A DNA stretch of 47,542 nt from Ichthyophthirius multifiliis (taxonomy: Eukaryota; Ciliophora; Oligohymenophorea; Hymenostomatida): contig NW_004087671.1 in assembly GCF_000220395.1 (NCBI RefSeq), positions 1 to 47,542 of the forward strand, in the 5' to 3' direction. A program made the position numbers and the translations under genes. Below are positions 1 to 15,341 of this stretch, piece by piece (the first letter of the stretch is position 1; each line of letters starts with the position of its first letter). Below the pieces are notes generated by a model that was given only the letters and a program-made list of their open reading frames with translations, did not search any database and was not told the DNA's origin.

Positions 1-1235
1 TTTATTTATTTTATTTATAAGGCTAATTTTATTATGTTTATAAATTTAATAAAAAAAAATATTTTTAAATAAATATTTATATATTTATAAATAATTTATT
101 ATTTTATTTTAAATTTTTTAATAATTATAAAAAATATATACATTTTATTTAAACTTAAAAAAATTATTATTATATATAAAATGATTTTATATTAAATTTC
201 ATAATAAGTTATTTTTTTTATATATAATTTTTTTTTTTATTATAGATATTTTACTTTATATTTTTAATTAATATTTTTTTTAATTTAAACTAAATAATAT
301 TTTATATTTCTTTTTATTATGTAATTTTTTAAATTTAATTAATTTAATATAATAATTATTATATTTTAAAACATGATTTTATTTAATAATTATTTTATGT
401 TTTTAATTTTTTTTTTTTTATATATTATATTTTTTTAAAAAATAAACTATATACAAATTAAAGAATCTAATTTATAGTTCTTTTTTTAATTTTTTTTTTT
501 TTAATATTACTTATTATTGTTTAAATTTAATTATAAGTTTTTTGAAATTAAAATTATGTTTGCTTGTTTTCTTCTGTTTTATAGGATAAAGAACTTTAAT
601 TTATATATATAGGCATAAGTATTTGAACCAAAATATTAAATTTTTTAATCTCACTCATAAAAATAACATTTGATTAACTTCTTTTGTATATTACTATATT
701 ACTAAATTACATAAAAATAATAAAATTATTTTTTTCATATAATTCATTATTTTTTAAAAATATATTATAAATATAAAAACATATATATATTAAATTAAAT
801 AAAATATATTATTATTTTTATATAGATAATAATTTTATTTCTCTAATAATATTTTATAAGAAATAAAAAATTAAAATATTTTTTGATATTTATTAGTATA
901 TATTTAAAAAATGAAAAAATTGGTTATTTATTTTTAAAAATGATAAATTAAAGTAAAATTAAATATTTTTTATAAAAATTATGTTTATTAATATATATAA
1001 ATAATATATATATTTTTTAAAATTTTATTTTATTTTAATTTTATACAAAATTATATATTTAATTTTAAATATATAAGTATAATATATAAAAATAAAAAAA
1101 AAATAAAAAAAAAAAACTATTAATCTAAAAACATATTTTTTAAAAAAAATAAAAAAAAATAATTTAATATATCTTTTTATAAAAAAATGTTTAAAAAATA
1201 ATTTTATAAACACAATAAATAAAATATAAAATATA

Positions 1236-1268
<33 letters not shown>

Positions 1269-1414
1269 CTATTTATATATATATATAAAATATATTTTTG
1301 TATTTTTAATTTATTAGACTATTAAAATTATTATATAATTTTTTTATTTTATTTTTTTTAAAAAATTTAAATTTTTTGTTTTTTTTTATTATTTAATTTT
1401 TTTTATTTTTTTTC
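1..1414. other. A+T-rich spacer, no supported gene
   Basis: Long runs of A, T and TA with no recognisable protein and no telomeric repeat at the window start. The least A+T-rich patch (about 545-690) gives a minus-strand ORF from an ATG at 658 (MSEIKKFNILVQ) that stays open for well over 100 codons in the ciliate code. TGA is rare by chance at this composition, so this is not called as a gene. Confidence 0.5.
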
Positions 1415-3502
<2,088 letters not shown>

Positions 3503-4451
3503 TACTTAAGTAAAATTTGATTATTCTTTATTATATTTAAAAAATTATATATTAATTATAATAAATGCTAAATAAGAATTTAATATTATATTTGAAAAAA
3601 AAAAATAAAAAATATATGTATATATATATATATATATTTATAAATATTTATATATATATATAGATATTTTACATAAATATTTTTAATAATAAATTTATTA
3701 AAGTTATATATAAAAAAAACATTAATTTTCTATAATTTAATTATTTATTTTAAGATAATATTTAATAAAAATCAATTAATCATTTAATTATTTAATTTAA
3801 AATATATTTTATTTATTATAAATTTAAATAATAATAAAATTTATAATCATATTTATATTTAAAAAATTATACAATAAAAAAAACTAATTTATAATATTTA
3901 TTATAGTAATATTATTTTTAAAAATAATTTTTTATATAATACATTTAATAAATACAAATTAAAAAAAATAGTTTTATTTTTGAATTAAAATATAATATAA
4001 CATTGAAATAATAATTAATATAAAATTCTATAAATATAATATTATGCATAATATTTTTATAAATTCAAATTATTTATATTCCCATTAATTAATTAAACTT
4101 TAATATATAAATTAAAAATAAAGTTTTACATTATTAAAATATTATATATAATATTTTAATTGGTTTAAATAATATATATATAATTTATATTTATATAAAA
4201 TTTTGCTATTTTAATTTGTATTTTATTTAATATTATATTTTATTTTTTTAATAATTTTAAGTAAACAAATATTTTAAATAAACTTATAGATAATTATAAA
4301 AAAAATATAAAAATTTTTTTTTTTTTAAATTAATACTTAATAATTTATTAATCATTAATATAATAAAATTAAATAACTTCAAAAAAAAAAATTAAAATTA
4401 AAATAATATCATTTTAAAAAAAAATTAAAATTTATTTATAAAATAATAAAT
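3503..4451. other. divergent intergenic spacer
   Basis: About 950 bases of A/T runs and TA repeats between the diverging kinase and coiled-coil genes. It presumably holds both promoters, but no specific motif can be supported. Confidence 0.6.
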
Positions 4452-6684
4452 ATGAACAGAGATAGTGAAGGAAAACTTAACAATATAATGTAAAAAGTAT
4501 GTTAATGGAATGAATCTTTAAACAAGCAAATAAACGATTAAAAGATAGTTTAAAATTAACATACTAAAGCAAAATTTTTATCTCCATAATAAAGACTAGG
4601 AAAATAATCGCCAGAAAAGAATGCGAATTATTTAAAAATGCAAAATTTACATATAAAAAGTGAAAAGTAGAAATAAAATAGAAAGAACGAAATGTTTTTT
4701 TAAAAAGATTAAGAGCCGAAATTTAAAACCGAAGATAAATATTAATTCATTTAGTAATAAAGAAATATATAAAAAAGTATAGAAAAACTATATAATACAT
4801 AAGAAAGAATATATAATACATAGGGTAAATTATTATATAATACATAAGAAAATGTAAATAATACATAAGAATAAAACGATGAAGATAAAATGAAAAAATT
4901 AATGAATAACAATAGAATTTTAAATGAGAAATATTCTTAAAGTAAAACCGAAATAAAAAATTAAAAAATGAATTAAAAAAGAAAGAAGAAGATATTAAAA
5001 TATTTAAAAACAATAACGAAAATGTAAATAATAATAATAATTAAATTTCAGATAAAAAGCTTTACGATTACTGTCTTTATTTAGAAGACTAATATAGGAG
5101 GCTTGAAATAAAAAGTAAGAAAAAACAATAATAAATAAATGCTTTAAAATAAAAGTAGTTAATTGGGGATGAAAATATATAATATGAAGTAGAATTAAAT
5201 AATTTACATAAAATAATTGAAGATTTAAAATAAAAAATTAACCTTATATAGAATTAAAGTGAGAGAAAAAATATCAATTAGGAAGAATTAGTTCAAAAAT
5301 TAAAAAATGAATTAGAAATGAAAGATTAAACAATTTTCGAAAAAGAAAAAAATATACAACTTATTGAAAATTAATTCAATTAAAAAATACATGCCTTAAA
5401 AACTGAAAAAATAAATATTTGTTTACAAATGGAATAATAAAAAGATAACTTTATAAATTAAAACAATAAGCTTTTATAAGAAATTTAAAAATTAAATTAT
5501 AATTTAAAACAACTAATGGATAATAATAAATTATTATTAGTATAATTAGCAGAAAAAGAAAATGAAATCTATACATAAATTTAAGAAATAGAATTTTTAA
5601 AATAACCTTAATAATATTAAAATAAATACAAATAAGAAGAAAATGAGAAAATGAATAATTAACTTTTTACATAAAATAAAAATATATAATAAGTAGAAAA
5701 AAACGATGAAAAAAATAAAATTTAGAAAAAGAAATTATATATAAATAAAAAAATGAAAATTTAAATTAAGAAAATCAAAATTTAAAATAAGAAAATCAAA
5801 ATTTAAAATAATAAATTGAAAATGAATATAAAAATTTAAAATAAGAAAATTTAAATTTAAAAGAAGAAAATTAATTTATTAAAAATGAAAATGAAAATTT
5901 TAAAAAAGAAATAAATTATTTATAAAATATATGTGATGAACAATAATAAAATAATATGAATTTATAAAATATTTAAAATGAATATTAAAATTAAATAGAA
6001 ATAATAAATGAAGAAAAAAATATTTTCAAAAAAATAATAGACGAAAAAAATTAAATAGACTAAAATGATGATAAAAAAATTTCTTAAAAAATGAAACAAA
6101 TTTAATATTAATTAAAATAAATTACATTTGAAAATTAAAAATATAAAGAAATTTTGTAAAAAAGTAAAGAAAAAATTTCAAAACAAAAATAAAAAATTCA
6201 AAATATTAAACTTGAATTCGCATAAGAAAAATAAGAATTGAATGAAAAAATGATAAAAGAAATCTAGGAAATTGAAAAATAATTTTTAGAAGAAGAAGAA
6301 AGGAAAAATTTAGAAAATTAAAGTCATTTTATTAAAGAAATTCTTGAAAAAAAAGAGGATGAGTTCAATGAAATACTTTTTTAATTAAAAAAAATTTAGA
6401 AAATTAAATTGATTCACTATATATTGAAATATAAAATAAAAATCAAGAAAACTAATAACTAAATGAATAAATTAAAAATTATTAAAACAAATAATAATAT
6501 AAAAAAACAAATAATTAATTTGAATATGAAAATTAAATATAAAAGTTGAATATAGAAACTATAAATAAAAATATTAATTATGAAAATAAATTAAAATATA
6601 TTTAAACATAAATGTAATAATAATCAGAATAGTAATATAAATAGTAATAATAATAATAATAACAATAATAATCAAATTAATAGA

Positions 6685-6750
<66 letters not shown>

Positions 6751-9700
6751 TATAATAATAATTTTAATAACTTTAAAATTAAATAATTATTTTTGAGAAT
6801 GAAAAAAAAGAACTTTTAAATGAAATAAAAATTCTCGAAAATGAAAAAAATTAAATTTTAAATGAAAAGACTTTTCTTTTTAGAGAAAAAGAATTTCTTA
6901 TACAAGAACTAAATATTAAATAATAAAATATATAAAAAAATTAGACTTAAATATCTATTTAAGAAAACGAAATAGAAATATTTACAAAAGAGAATTATAA
7001 TTTAAAAAATGAAATTTAAAATATATAAAATTAAGTAATCGAAAAAAACAATACTTTAGAAGAAATTAAGAAGTTATTTTATGATTAAGAAAAGCTTATA
7101 CTTGAAAAAAATGAAGAAAACCTTTAATTAAAAGATTTTATTTAAAAAAAAGAAGAAGTTTTTGAATAAGAAAAAGAAGCTTTTTTGATTAAAGAAAATG
7201 AGTTTTTAAAAATAATAAATGATTATGAAAACAAAAAAGAAGCCCAAGAAACGTAAATAAGAATTAAAGAAAATCAAAAATGCATAAATGAATATTTGAG
7301 TAAATTAAATGAAAAAGAGTAGGAAAATTTAGAAAAAGAGAGATAAATTTAACAATAGGAAGAAGAAATTGACTAATTAAATTAAAAAATGTAAAACTTT
7401 GAGGAAGAAAAGGAGAGAATTTTATAATAAATATAAAGTTTAAAATAAGAAATATTGAAATAAAAAGATGAAATAAAAAAATAAAATGATGAAATGGATA
7501 AAAAGGATGATTTTTTAATAAAAAAAGAGTCTGAAAATAAGATTCAAAATTTCCATATTTAGACTTTATAAAAAGAAAAGGAAAATGTGGCTTTAAATTT
7601 AAAAAATTTACAAAAACAATTTGATGAAAATTTAGAAAAAATATAAAATCTGGAAATAAAAGAATAAGAAAATTAATAAAAAATTTATTCTTTTAAAAAT
7701 TTAATTAAAGAAAAAGAACTTTTTGAATAAAAAAAAGAAAATCTTATTTAAATTTTAAAATAAGAACTAAAAGAGGAAAAAACCAAAAATATTAATTAAT
7801 AATAAAATATATAAAAAATTAATGAAAATATATAAAATGAAGAAGAAAATAACAATGAAAATTTTAAAAAAATAACTGAAAATTTAAAAAACGAAAATAT
7901 TATATAAATTCAAGAAAATTAAAAACAAAAAAATTCATTTATTTAAAAAATAAATGATTTAGAAAATTAAATATAAGAATAATTTAATTAAATAAATGAG
8001 AAAAATCATAAATTAAATATGTCTGAAATAAATATAAAGGAAAAATAATAGGAATTATATAATTCAAAATAAGAAATAAATAACTTAAAAGAAGAACTTA
8101 AAGAATTAAATAAAAAGTTTTAGGAATAAGTAACTTTTATATCTAATTAAAATTTAAAAATAAATGAAAACGAAGAAAAAAACAAATAAATTTTATAAGA
8201 AAAACAATCTATTATAAAAGATTTATTAATTAAATTAAATAAGACATTAAATGAATTAGAAAAATAAGACATTCTTTTGAAAAAATATTCATAAAAAATA
8301 TAAAAAATAAAAGAAATAAATAAAAAACATTCAAAATAAAATCAAAATTAATTAGAAGAAATCGAAAGAAAAGAAAATTTTATAAATATATTAAATTAAT
8401 AATTAATTTCCATTTAAAATTCTCAAAAAAATAATAAAAATTGTCTTAATTTTTATCTAGAAACGACCCTAATTTTATTTTTGGAAAATTAAAGAATTTC
8501 TTTTGAAAAAATAAAACTTGAAAAAAATTAAAATTTAAATCAAGATTAAATAATAAAATAATAAAAAATATATGATATAGAATAATAAAATTTAATATAA
8601 AAAAATAGTCTTTTAGAAAAATAAAAAAATGATTTAGAGTAATAAATAAATTAGTATTAAAATAATAATGAATTAGAATAAAAATTAAATACTTTAGAAT
8701 AATAAAATAATGATTCTGAACAAAAAAATAATTCTTTATTAATAAAAAATAAGAATATGGAATAAAATATACATCAGATAGAATTACTTAATTAAAATTT
8801 AACATAATAAATATAATAATTAGAATTAAAAAATTAAGATCTGTAATAAAAAAATAAAGACTAAGAATAACAAATAAATAATTTAATTTAATAAAACAAT
8901 GATAAATATGAAAATGAAAAAAACAATTTATAAAAATATATAAATAATTTAATATAAGAAAAGAAAATGAAAAGAACAAACAGAAAAATAAAAAATGATT
9001 AAGAACAAATAATCAATCAAATATAAAAATAAAAACAAGAAATAGAAAAACAAAAACAGGATCTAATATAATAACTAAATAATATATAAGAACAATATAA
9101 ACTCTAATTTTAAAAAAGCTAACTTCATGAAGAAGAAAATATATAATTAATTAAAAAATAAGAAGAATAAAATAAAATAATAATTGAATTAAATTAATTA
9201 ATAAATAAAAATATAGAATCCTAAAATAATGAGTTTTTATCAAAAATATAATTATTAGAATAAAAAAACTCCTTTTTAGAAAATAAAATATAATAAGAAA
9301 ATAATTCTTAAAAACTTATTTTTGATTAAGAAAAATAATTTTTAATATCAAAAATTTTTCTTTTAATTTTAGAATGTTAAAGAGTTTATTAAAGCCAATA
9401 TAAAACAATGAAAGAAAATTTATAAAATAAGGATTTAATAAATTCAGAACAAAAGGAAAAATATGAAATCCAAATATAAAATACCTAAATAAAATATGAA
9501 AAATAAATAGATTTATTATAATAAGAAAAAACATAAATGGAATACTCTTTAAAAGAATTGGTTGAAAAAATAAGAAAAATTTAAGAAAAAAATGAAGAGA
9601 AAAACCATAATGAAGAAAACGAAGAAAATTTGAAAGCAAAAATTATAGACATAATAATTAAAAGTGGAAAAATAATCGAAAGAAACGAAAAAATAATTGC

Positions 9701-10659
9701 CTTTATAAAAAAAATATAATAATAAAAACAAAAAATAAATGAAATTTTAATAAAATATGACGAAATTTTAAATGAAATTTTAAAAGATGAGGATGACGAT
9801 AAAAACTCTTTAAATTTATCATCTATAATCGAAAAAAAAGAAGAAGTTCATCAAAATTAAAATAAAATTAATATTATTAAAGATAATTACGGCTTTTTTT
9901 CAGAAGAAATTGTTGATGATTATTTATTTCATTAAGATTATTAAAAAAATGAGGAAGTTTTTCATATTAATAAAGATAAAAATAATCTTCATATATAATA
10001 ACTTAATTAAGTAAATATTTATTAAAATATATATGTTTATTTAATTATATTTATATTATTTTTAGAAATTAAAATAAAGTATTAATTTAATTAATGAGCT
10101 CAAATTTGAAAATGATAGTTTAAAAAAATATATATCTACATAAGTTAATCCAACTCTAAATCCAGCAGAAATAAGTTTAATGAAATAAGAAATGGATTAA
10201 TAAAAAAAAAATATTGAATAATTAAATAGAGAAATAGAAGAACATGAAGATATAGAAGAAAATTTCTAAAAACAAGTATTTTTTATTATATTAATTAAAA
10301 TAAATTTTTATCAAAATATTATATTAAAGATAAGTCTATTAAAGAAAAAAATAATTGATTATGAAAAATAATAACAAGAAGAATAAGGATATTTAAATAT
10401 TTTTAATTCACTTAAAGATAATTTCGTGTATTATACAAGAATACTTTTTAATAAAAAGTAATTATAAAAAAAAAGATTTAATATGATTTTTATCTTTAAA
10501 AAAAAAAAAAAAAGTAAAAATCAATTATAAGAAGCTTAATAATATTTCTTTGTTATTTTAAATTTGTTAAAATTAAATGATTAACTAAAAAATGAACTAA
10601 CATAATTATATAAAGCATAAATATAATAATAATAAAAGAAAGGATTTTCTTTTTTTTGA
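4452..10659 (+). CDS. giant Gln/Glu/Lys/Asn-rich coiled-coil protein
   Basis: Roughly 2,000 residues, nearly all heptad-like coiled coil (runs such as QENQNLKQENQNLKQQIE), with a polyglutamine tract at about 6615-6760 encoded mostly by TAA. No catalytic domain was recognised, and family membership (centrosomal, basal-body or golgin-like) cannot be assigned. The start MNRDSEGKLNN lies after a long A+T-rich spacer. The C-terminal part includes NPTLNPAEISLMKQEM. Introns at 10011-10065 and 10276-10329 keep phase; a third is possible near 10458-10514. The stop TGA is at 10657-10659. The frame slips by -1 at three A-runs (4955-4960, 5717-5720, 6387-6394). One added A at each restores a continuous protein, and the frame from about 6390 to 10010 is then uninterrupted. 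Assembly undercalls are the likeliest cause. Confidence 0.8.
6612..6770 (+). repeat. TAA-rich trinucleotide repeat encoding polyGln
   Basis: Imperfect TAA/CAA triplets in frame with the giant coiled-coil gene. In the ciliate code they give a tract of several dozen glutamines broken by a few Asn, Ser and Tyr. In the standard code they would be a wall of stops. Confidence 0.85.
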
Positions 10660-11040
10660 AAATTAAAAATAAAAAGATAAAAAAATATTTTTAATAAAAT
10701 ATAAAATTAATTAAAATTTTTGATATAAAAATATAATTTAAAAAAAAATTTATAAAATATGTATTTTTATTAATTTTTAGATAATAGAATACATTTATTT
10801 TAAATAACATAAATAAAGAAATATAATATTTATTAAAAATATATAAATATATATATATATAAATAAATAAAATTAATTTAAATATAAATAATTTTTTTTT
10901 TTATTCTTTAATTAAATTCACAATAATTGTTTATATATATATATTAATAATTGTATTTAATTATAAAAAATATATATTAATAAATTTTAATAATTATAAT
11001 AATAATAAAAAAAAATATAAAAATAATAATAAAAATAATA

Positions 11041-11045
11041 ATTAA

Positions 11046-11098
<53 letters not shown>
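11041..11098. repeat. (AAT)n microsatellite
   Basis: Near-perfect AAT triplets in non-coding sequence, the same unit seen at four other places in the window. Confidence 0.85.
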
Positions 11099-11099
<1 letters not shown>

Positions 11100-12466
11100 T
11101 TAAAATGTAAACAATATTTATATATTTATAAGATAAAATAATGATTAATTTATAACTAATATTTTTTTATAGTTTTTTATTTTATTTAATTTACATTTTT
11201 TATTTACATTTAGTATTTTAATTTATATATTTTTCTATTTTTATAATATTATATATTATTTTATTTTATAAATTAAACTAATTTAATTTTTTTTATAAGT
11301 ATACATTATATTTAACTACTTATGTTTAATATTATTTTTTTACTAATATATACTTCTATACATAATATGTATTATAAAATTAACTTTTTATTAGATATCA
11401 TTTTATTTTTTTCAATTTTCTTTTAGTTTTGAATATTTATTTTTTTATCTTCTTCTTATAATTTAATATATATTTTATGTTACTTAAATTATTAAAAGCT
11501 ATGAATTCATTATTGCATAAGATTTTTTTATTAATAAATTTTTATATTAATTTTTTTAAAACAATACTAATATCAATAATTTATATTTAAAAAAAATCTT
11601 ATTATTTGTACATTATATTTTAATTTGGCTAATTTTCTTTTTTTTCATATTTGTTGTATTTAAGTATTTCTTTTTAATTGTATTTTCAAATTAATTGAAA
11701 TTTATTGTATATATTGTTGATATTAAAAGGAAAAAATAAATATAATACTTCAAAAATAATATATTTTGTTTAAATAAAAATAGAATGTATTGAAAAAAAT
11801 TAAATTTTATAAATATATCATTAATTATATGTAAAATAATTTTGCATTTATTTATTTATTTAAAAAAGATATAAAAAACTAAATTATATAAATATATATT
11901 TAATATATTTTTTTTTATTATATTAAAGATTAATAATTTATTAATCATTATTAATTATAACCTATAATATTCTTCTAAGTGGATTTAATATTTATTTTAA
12001 ATTTAAAAAAGCTTTCTTAAAAAATATAATTAATAAAGTTTATGAAACAATAAATATATATATATATATATATATATAATTATATATATAAATATAATAT
12101 TTTAATTAAATAAATTAATAATTTAATAAAAAAATATATTATATAATATTTAATAAAAATTCATATATTATTTTTTATTTTAATATAAGTTTATGTTTTT
12201 TTTTTTTATTATTATAATATAAACAATTAAATAATTAAGAAAATAATAAAATATTTTTTAGTGAAATATAAATATATATATATATATTGTTTTTTTCCTT
12301 ATATTTATATCTATAATAAATTATTTTATAAATTTAAATTATTTATTTAAATTCTAAATTTTTTTATTTTATTATCTTTAAATTTTTATTCCAATCTGTT
12401 ATAATTTAATTTATATTTTGAGAAAAATAAAAAATATTATTAAATAAAAACTAATTTTTTTAAAAA

Positions 12467-12470
<4 letters not shown>

Positions 12471-12511
<41 letters not shown>
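12471..12511. repeat. (TA)n microsatellite
   Basis: About 20 uninterrupted TA units just downstream of the Nop14-like stop codon. Confidence 0.85.
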
Positions 12512-12514
<3 letters not shown>

Positions 12515-12541
12515 ATATACTATAATTTTTATAAAAAATAA

Positions 12542-13693
12542 TCAATCTGAAACTCTATTTCCTGCCATTCTTCTACCTTTCTTTTTATTTCTTTTAAAAT
12601 TAATTTGAGTTGTTTTAATTCTTTTAACTTCTTTAGCCTATTCATCCATAATTTAATTAAATATTTTTCTAGCTGCTTTTTTCTATTCTTATTAAACTTT
12701 ATTATCATCAAGCTTCTTCTTATCATAAACTGCTTAATCACTTTTTATATCTTTAATTATTCTTTTTTCGCTTTTTCTAATTTTTTTCTTAAGTTTAGAT
12801 TTTTCAATATATTAATTTAATTCTTTTCCTTTTTCAATTATTTTAGGATCTAATTATTTAATTTTTATCAAAGGTTTTTCTATAAGAATATCCAAATTAT
12901 TTTTCCATTTAAAATTTTCTATCATTTCGTCTATTCTATCTATTAATTATTTAATTTTTAGATTGATTTTTTCTTCTTTAGAATTTATTTTTTCCAACTA
13001 AAATTTAATATTTTCATAAAAAAAGTCAAAATTAGTTTCCATATTAGTTATTTTTAAAGAACTTTAAATTAAATTTAATATGAAAATTCCCATATTCAAA
13101 ATCTCGTTTTTATCCCATTTTTAAACTTCATCATTTTTTAATATTTTTTCTAAAAATATTTCAAATTAAATTTCTTTATAATTCTCTTCTTTTTCAAAAT
13201 AAAACATTTTCTCTTCTAAAAATTCTAACAAATATTATATACATCTATATATTTCTGGTATTAAATCTCTTGTTTTTCTCCAATAAGGAAATAAAATATT
13301 TAAAAAACTTAAAATAAAAAAACATCTTTTTAAGTCTTTTCCTTCTTCTTATAATATTTTATGTATTTTTTATCCAATAAAAATCTTTATTAATTATGAG
13401 AAAATGCTCTTTTTTTCAAAAAAAACTTGGCTTTCTCCTAATTTGCATATTGTTTATATGTAAATAATACTACTAAATATTTATATATGTTCAGGTTGAT
13501 TATTAAAAAAGGTTGTTTCTTATAATTAATATACTTTTCCAATTAAATAAATTAAATCATAATCATTTTAAACTAATATCTTTTGTATTTTTTTTATAAA
13601 TTATTAAAATAATTAATTTATTTAAATATAATCAGGTTTTTAATGAAGCTTTTCTTATATATTTAATAATTCTGTATTTAATTATTTTTCCAT
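12542..13693 (-). CDS. Nop14-like nucleolar protein (C-terminal type)
   Basis: A single intronless frame of 383 codons, ATG at 13693 and TGA at 12542-12544. The middle is helical with buried segments (CFFILSFLNILFPYWRK, then DLIPEIYRCIQYLLEFLEE), recalling the Nop14 region that precedes its basic tail. The last 100 residues are Lys/Arg-rich (LKKKIRKSEKRIIKDIK, ARKIFNQIMDEQAKEVKR, NKKKGRRMAG), like the Nop14 C-terminus. Nop14 is a small-subunit processome factor needed for 18S rRNA maturation and 40S assembly in the nucleolus. At 383 residues it is about half the usual length, so it is either a reduced protein or only the C-terminal half. It lies 93 bases downstream of the E2 gene on the same strand. 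The assignment rests on remembered motif layout; alternatives are open. Confidence 0.5.
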
Positions 13694-13786
13694 TTTTTTT
13701 TATTAATTTTATATTTTATATATTTTTATACTTATTTTTTTTTTTTTTATAAATTTTTTTTTTTTTTTTTTTAATAAAAATATAGC

Positions 13787-14265
13787 TCAATTATAATTAT
13801 TTTTTATAAAATCATCATATTGTTTTTTATCAAGTTAATACATTTAGCACATTTCTATATTTGCCGGAGAGGCTAAATTAGGTTCTTTATGAATCAATTC
13901 TTCTATTTACAAAAAAATGTTATATACTGATGATCTAAACTCCCAAAAATTATCAGAAAGTAAAGATAAACAAATTTATCCATCTTTATATACATGTATA
14001 TGCTTAAATTTTTATTCGAAAGTAAATTTAGGAGGTTTTAAAGGATATTCTAAAGGAAATGTTAAAGTTCCTTTTATATTTTAATAATCTTCCCATATTG
14101 TTCCTGTTCTACCTTTTATAGTAATTTCCCAATTAAAATAATCTGGAAGTCCGAATTCATTTTTTTTAATTAATAAGTTATATTTTATGGAAATTTTTTA
14201 TCTTATATTAACTTTTCTAATTATTAAATTTCTGATTTAATTCGCAATAATTATGCATTTTACAT
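13787..14265 (-). CDS. ubiquitin/SUMO-conjugating enzyme E2, UBC9-like
   Basis: E2 enzymes carry ubiquitin or SUMO as a thioester on a cysteine and pass it to substrates. About 158 residues form a complete UBC fold: N-terminal helix MQNAQLLRIKSEIQQLEKL, strand FNWEITIKGRTGTIWED, the proline-rich YPLKPPKFTF, active-site segment GQICLSLLSDNFWEF with the catalytic Cys, and C-terminal helices. The ITIKGRTGTIWE and ICLSLL blocks are closest to UBC9. The usual HPN before the active site reads KHIH here, so the oxyanion-hole Asn is replaced. An N-terminal helix fitting the family starts at the ATG at 14265, but a -1 frame change is needed at the 8-base T run (14160-14167 on the plus strand); one extra A on the coding strand repairs it. 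Stop TGA at 13787-13789. Confidence 0.85.
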
Positions 14266-14885
14266 GAAATATTTTAAATAAAAAAATTTATATATTGCTT
14301 TTATTATATTTTTCCTTTTTTTTATTAAATTATTATAAAAAAAAATTAAATTAAATTTATAAATGATATCAATAAAAATATATATATAATATGATATATA
14401 TATAAATATATATATATTTATATATATATATATATTTAATATATATATATATAATTATTTATATTATTTAATATATTAATATATAATAATTACAATATAA
14501 TATTTAATATTATATATATAAATATTAAAATAAATTATACAATATTTATATTTATATATATATTTATTATATAGATATTTTTAAAACTTTTTAAAACAAA
14601 TGTTAATTTTAAATATTTTTTTACCTAACTAATTATTAAATTTATTTTTTTATATTATTTTTTTTTATTATATTATTTTTCTTAGAAATTTTTAACTTAT
14701 ATTTTTTATATTTTTATTTAATACGGCTTTTTATTTTAATTAAATATTTTATATTATCAAATAAAATATAAAATTAAATATTTTTTTTTTTTTATTATAT
14801 ATTATTTTGAAATTAAATAATTATTTTATTTTATATTTAATTTTTTAAAAAAATTAAAGTATTGCAATATTATATAATAAAAAAA
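14266..14885. other. divergent spacer with TA-rich tract
   Basis: Between the diverging E2 and YPNQQ-repeat genes. The 14381-14456 stretch is almost pure TA/TATT repeat. No other feature is seen. Confidence 0.6.
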
Positions 14886-15341
14886 ATGAATTAATAATAA
14901 TATTGTCCAAACTAATAATACCCAAATTAATAATACCCAAACTAATAATACTCAAATCAATAATATCCAAATTAATATTTCCTAAATTAATATTACCCGA
15001 ATTAATAATTTCCAAATTAATAGATACCTTACTAATAATAATAATCTTAATTATAATAGTCATATTAATAATAATTTTATTAATAACAACCTTAATAACA
15101 ATATACTAACTTCTAGTATTCTGCTTAATAAAATCCATAGTTTCCTTACTAATAAATGTCTTCTTAACCTTTTTATTATACTCCATAACCGATTTATTAA
15201 AATCCCCCTTTTGTATATGTTGATTCTCATCATCACGATTTTCCTCATCATGGACACCTTGGAAATCATAAAAATCATCATCATCATGGAGGAATTTTAG
15301 AAAATATATTTGGACATCATCACAATCATCATCATCATTGA
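14886..15341 (+). CDS. small prion-like YPNQQ-repeat protein, His-rich tail
   Basis: One frame of 151 codons: ATG at 14886, TGA at 15339-15341, no intron. After MNQQQYC the first half is tandem pentapeptides of the form YPNQQ with variants (YSNQQ, YPNQ, FPNQQ), then Gln/Tyr/Pro-rich sequence, then NPPFVYVDSHHHDF and a C-terminal tail dominated by histidine (FPHHGHLG, NHHHH). Only one Cys and almost no charged residues except near the tail. The composition is prion-like (Q/N/Y/P), and the His clusters could bind Zn, Cu or Ni; both are inference from composition. No known family was recognised. The reading is convincing because the repeat is at the protein level, while the codons vary (CCA/CCG, AAC/AAT, TAA/CAA/TAG). 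Confidence 0.8.

Larger units (their letters stand above)
10660..12541. other. long A+T-rich spacer with microsatellites
   Basis: Convergent spacer between the coiled-coil gene and the minus-strand Nop14-like gene. It holds an AAT microsatellite (about 11041-11098), TA runs (about 12057-12077 and 12471-12511) and homopolymers. A minus-strand ORF free of TGA at about 11415-11720 lacks any recognisable motif and is treated as chance. Confidence 0.55.

Noticed and set aside
1-60. Telomere at the window ends
   Set aside because: No CCCCAA/GGGGTT repeat at either end.
4747-5013. Minus-strand Phe/Tyr/Leu-rich ORF opposite the coiled-coil gene
   Set aside because: It is the antisense of Lys/Asn/Glu/Gln codons. 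The same holds for standard-code ORFs at 8788-8979, 9316-9731, 30492-30758, 32318-32506, 32686-32874, 35886-36185 and 36827-37009.
12605-12820. Plus-strand Phe/Ser-rich ORF
   Set aside because: Antisense of the basic C-terminus of the Nop14-like protein, which is open over its full length.
14854-15287. Standard-code Ile-rich ORFs around the YPNQQ gene
   Set aside because: They are other frames of the tandem repeat; only one frame gives the regular pentapeptide and a TGA stop.
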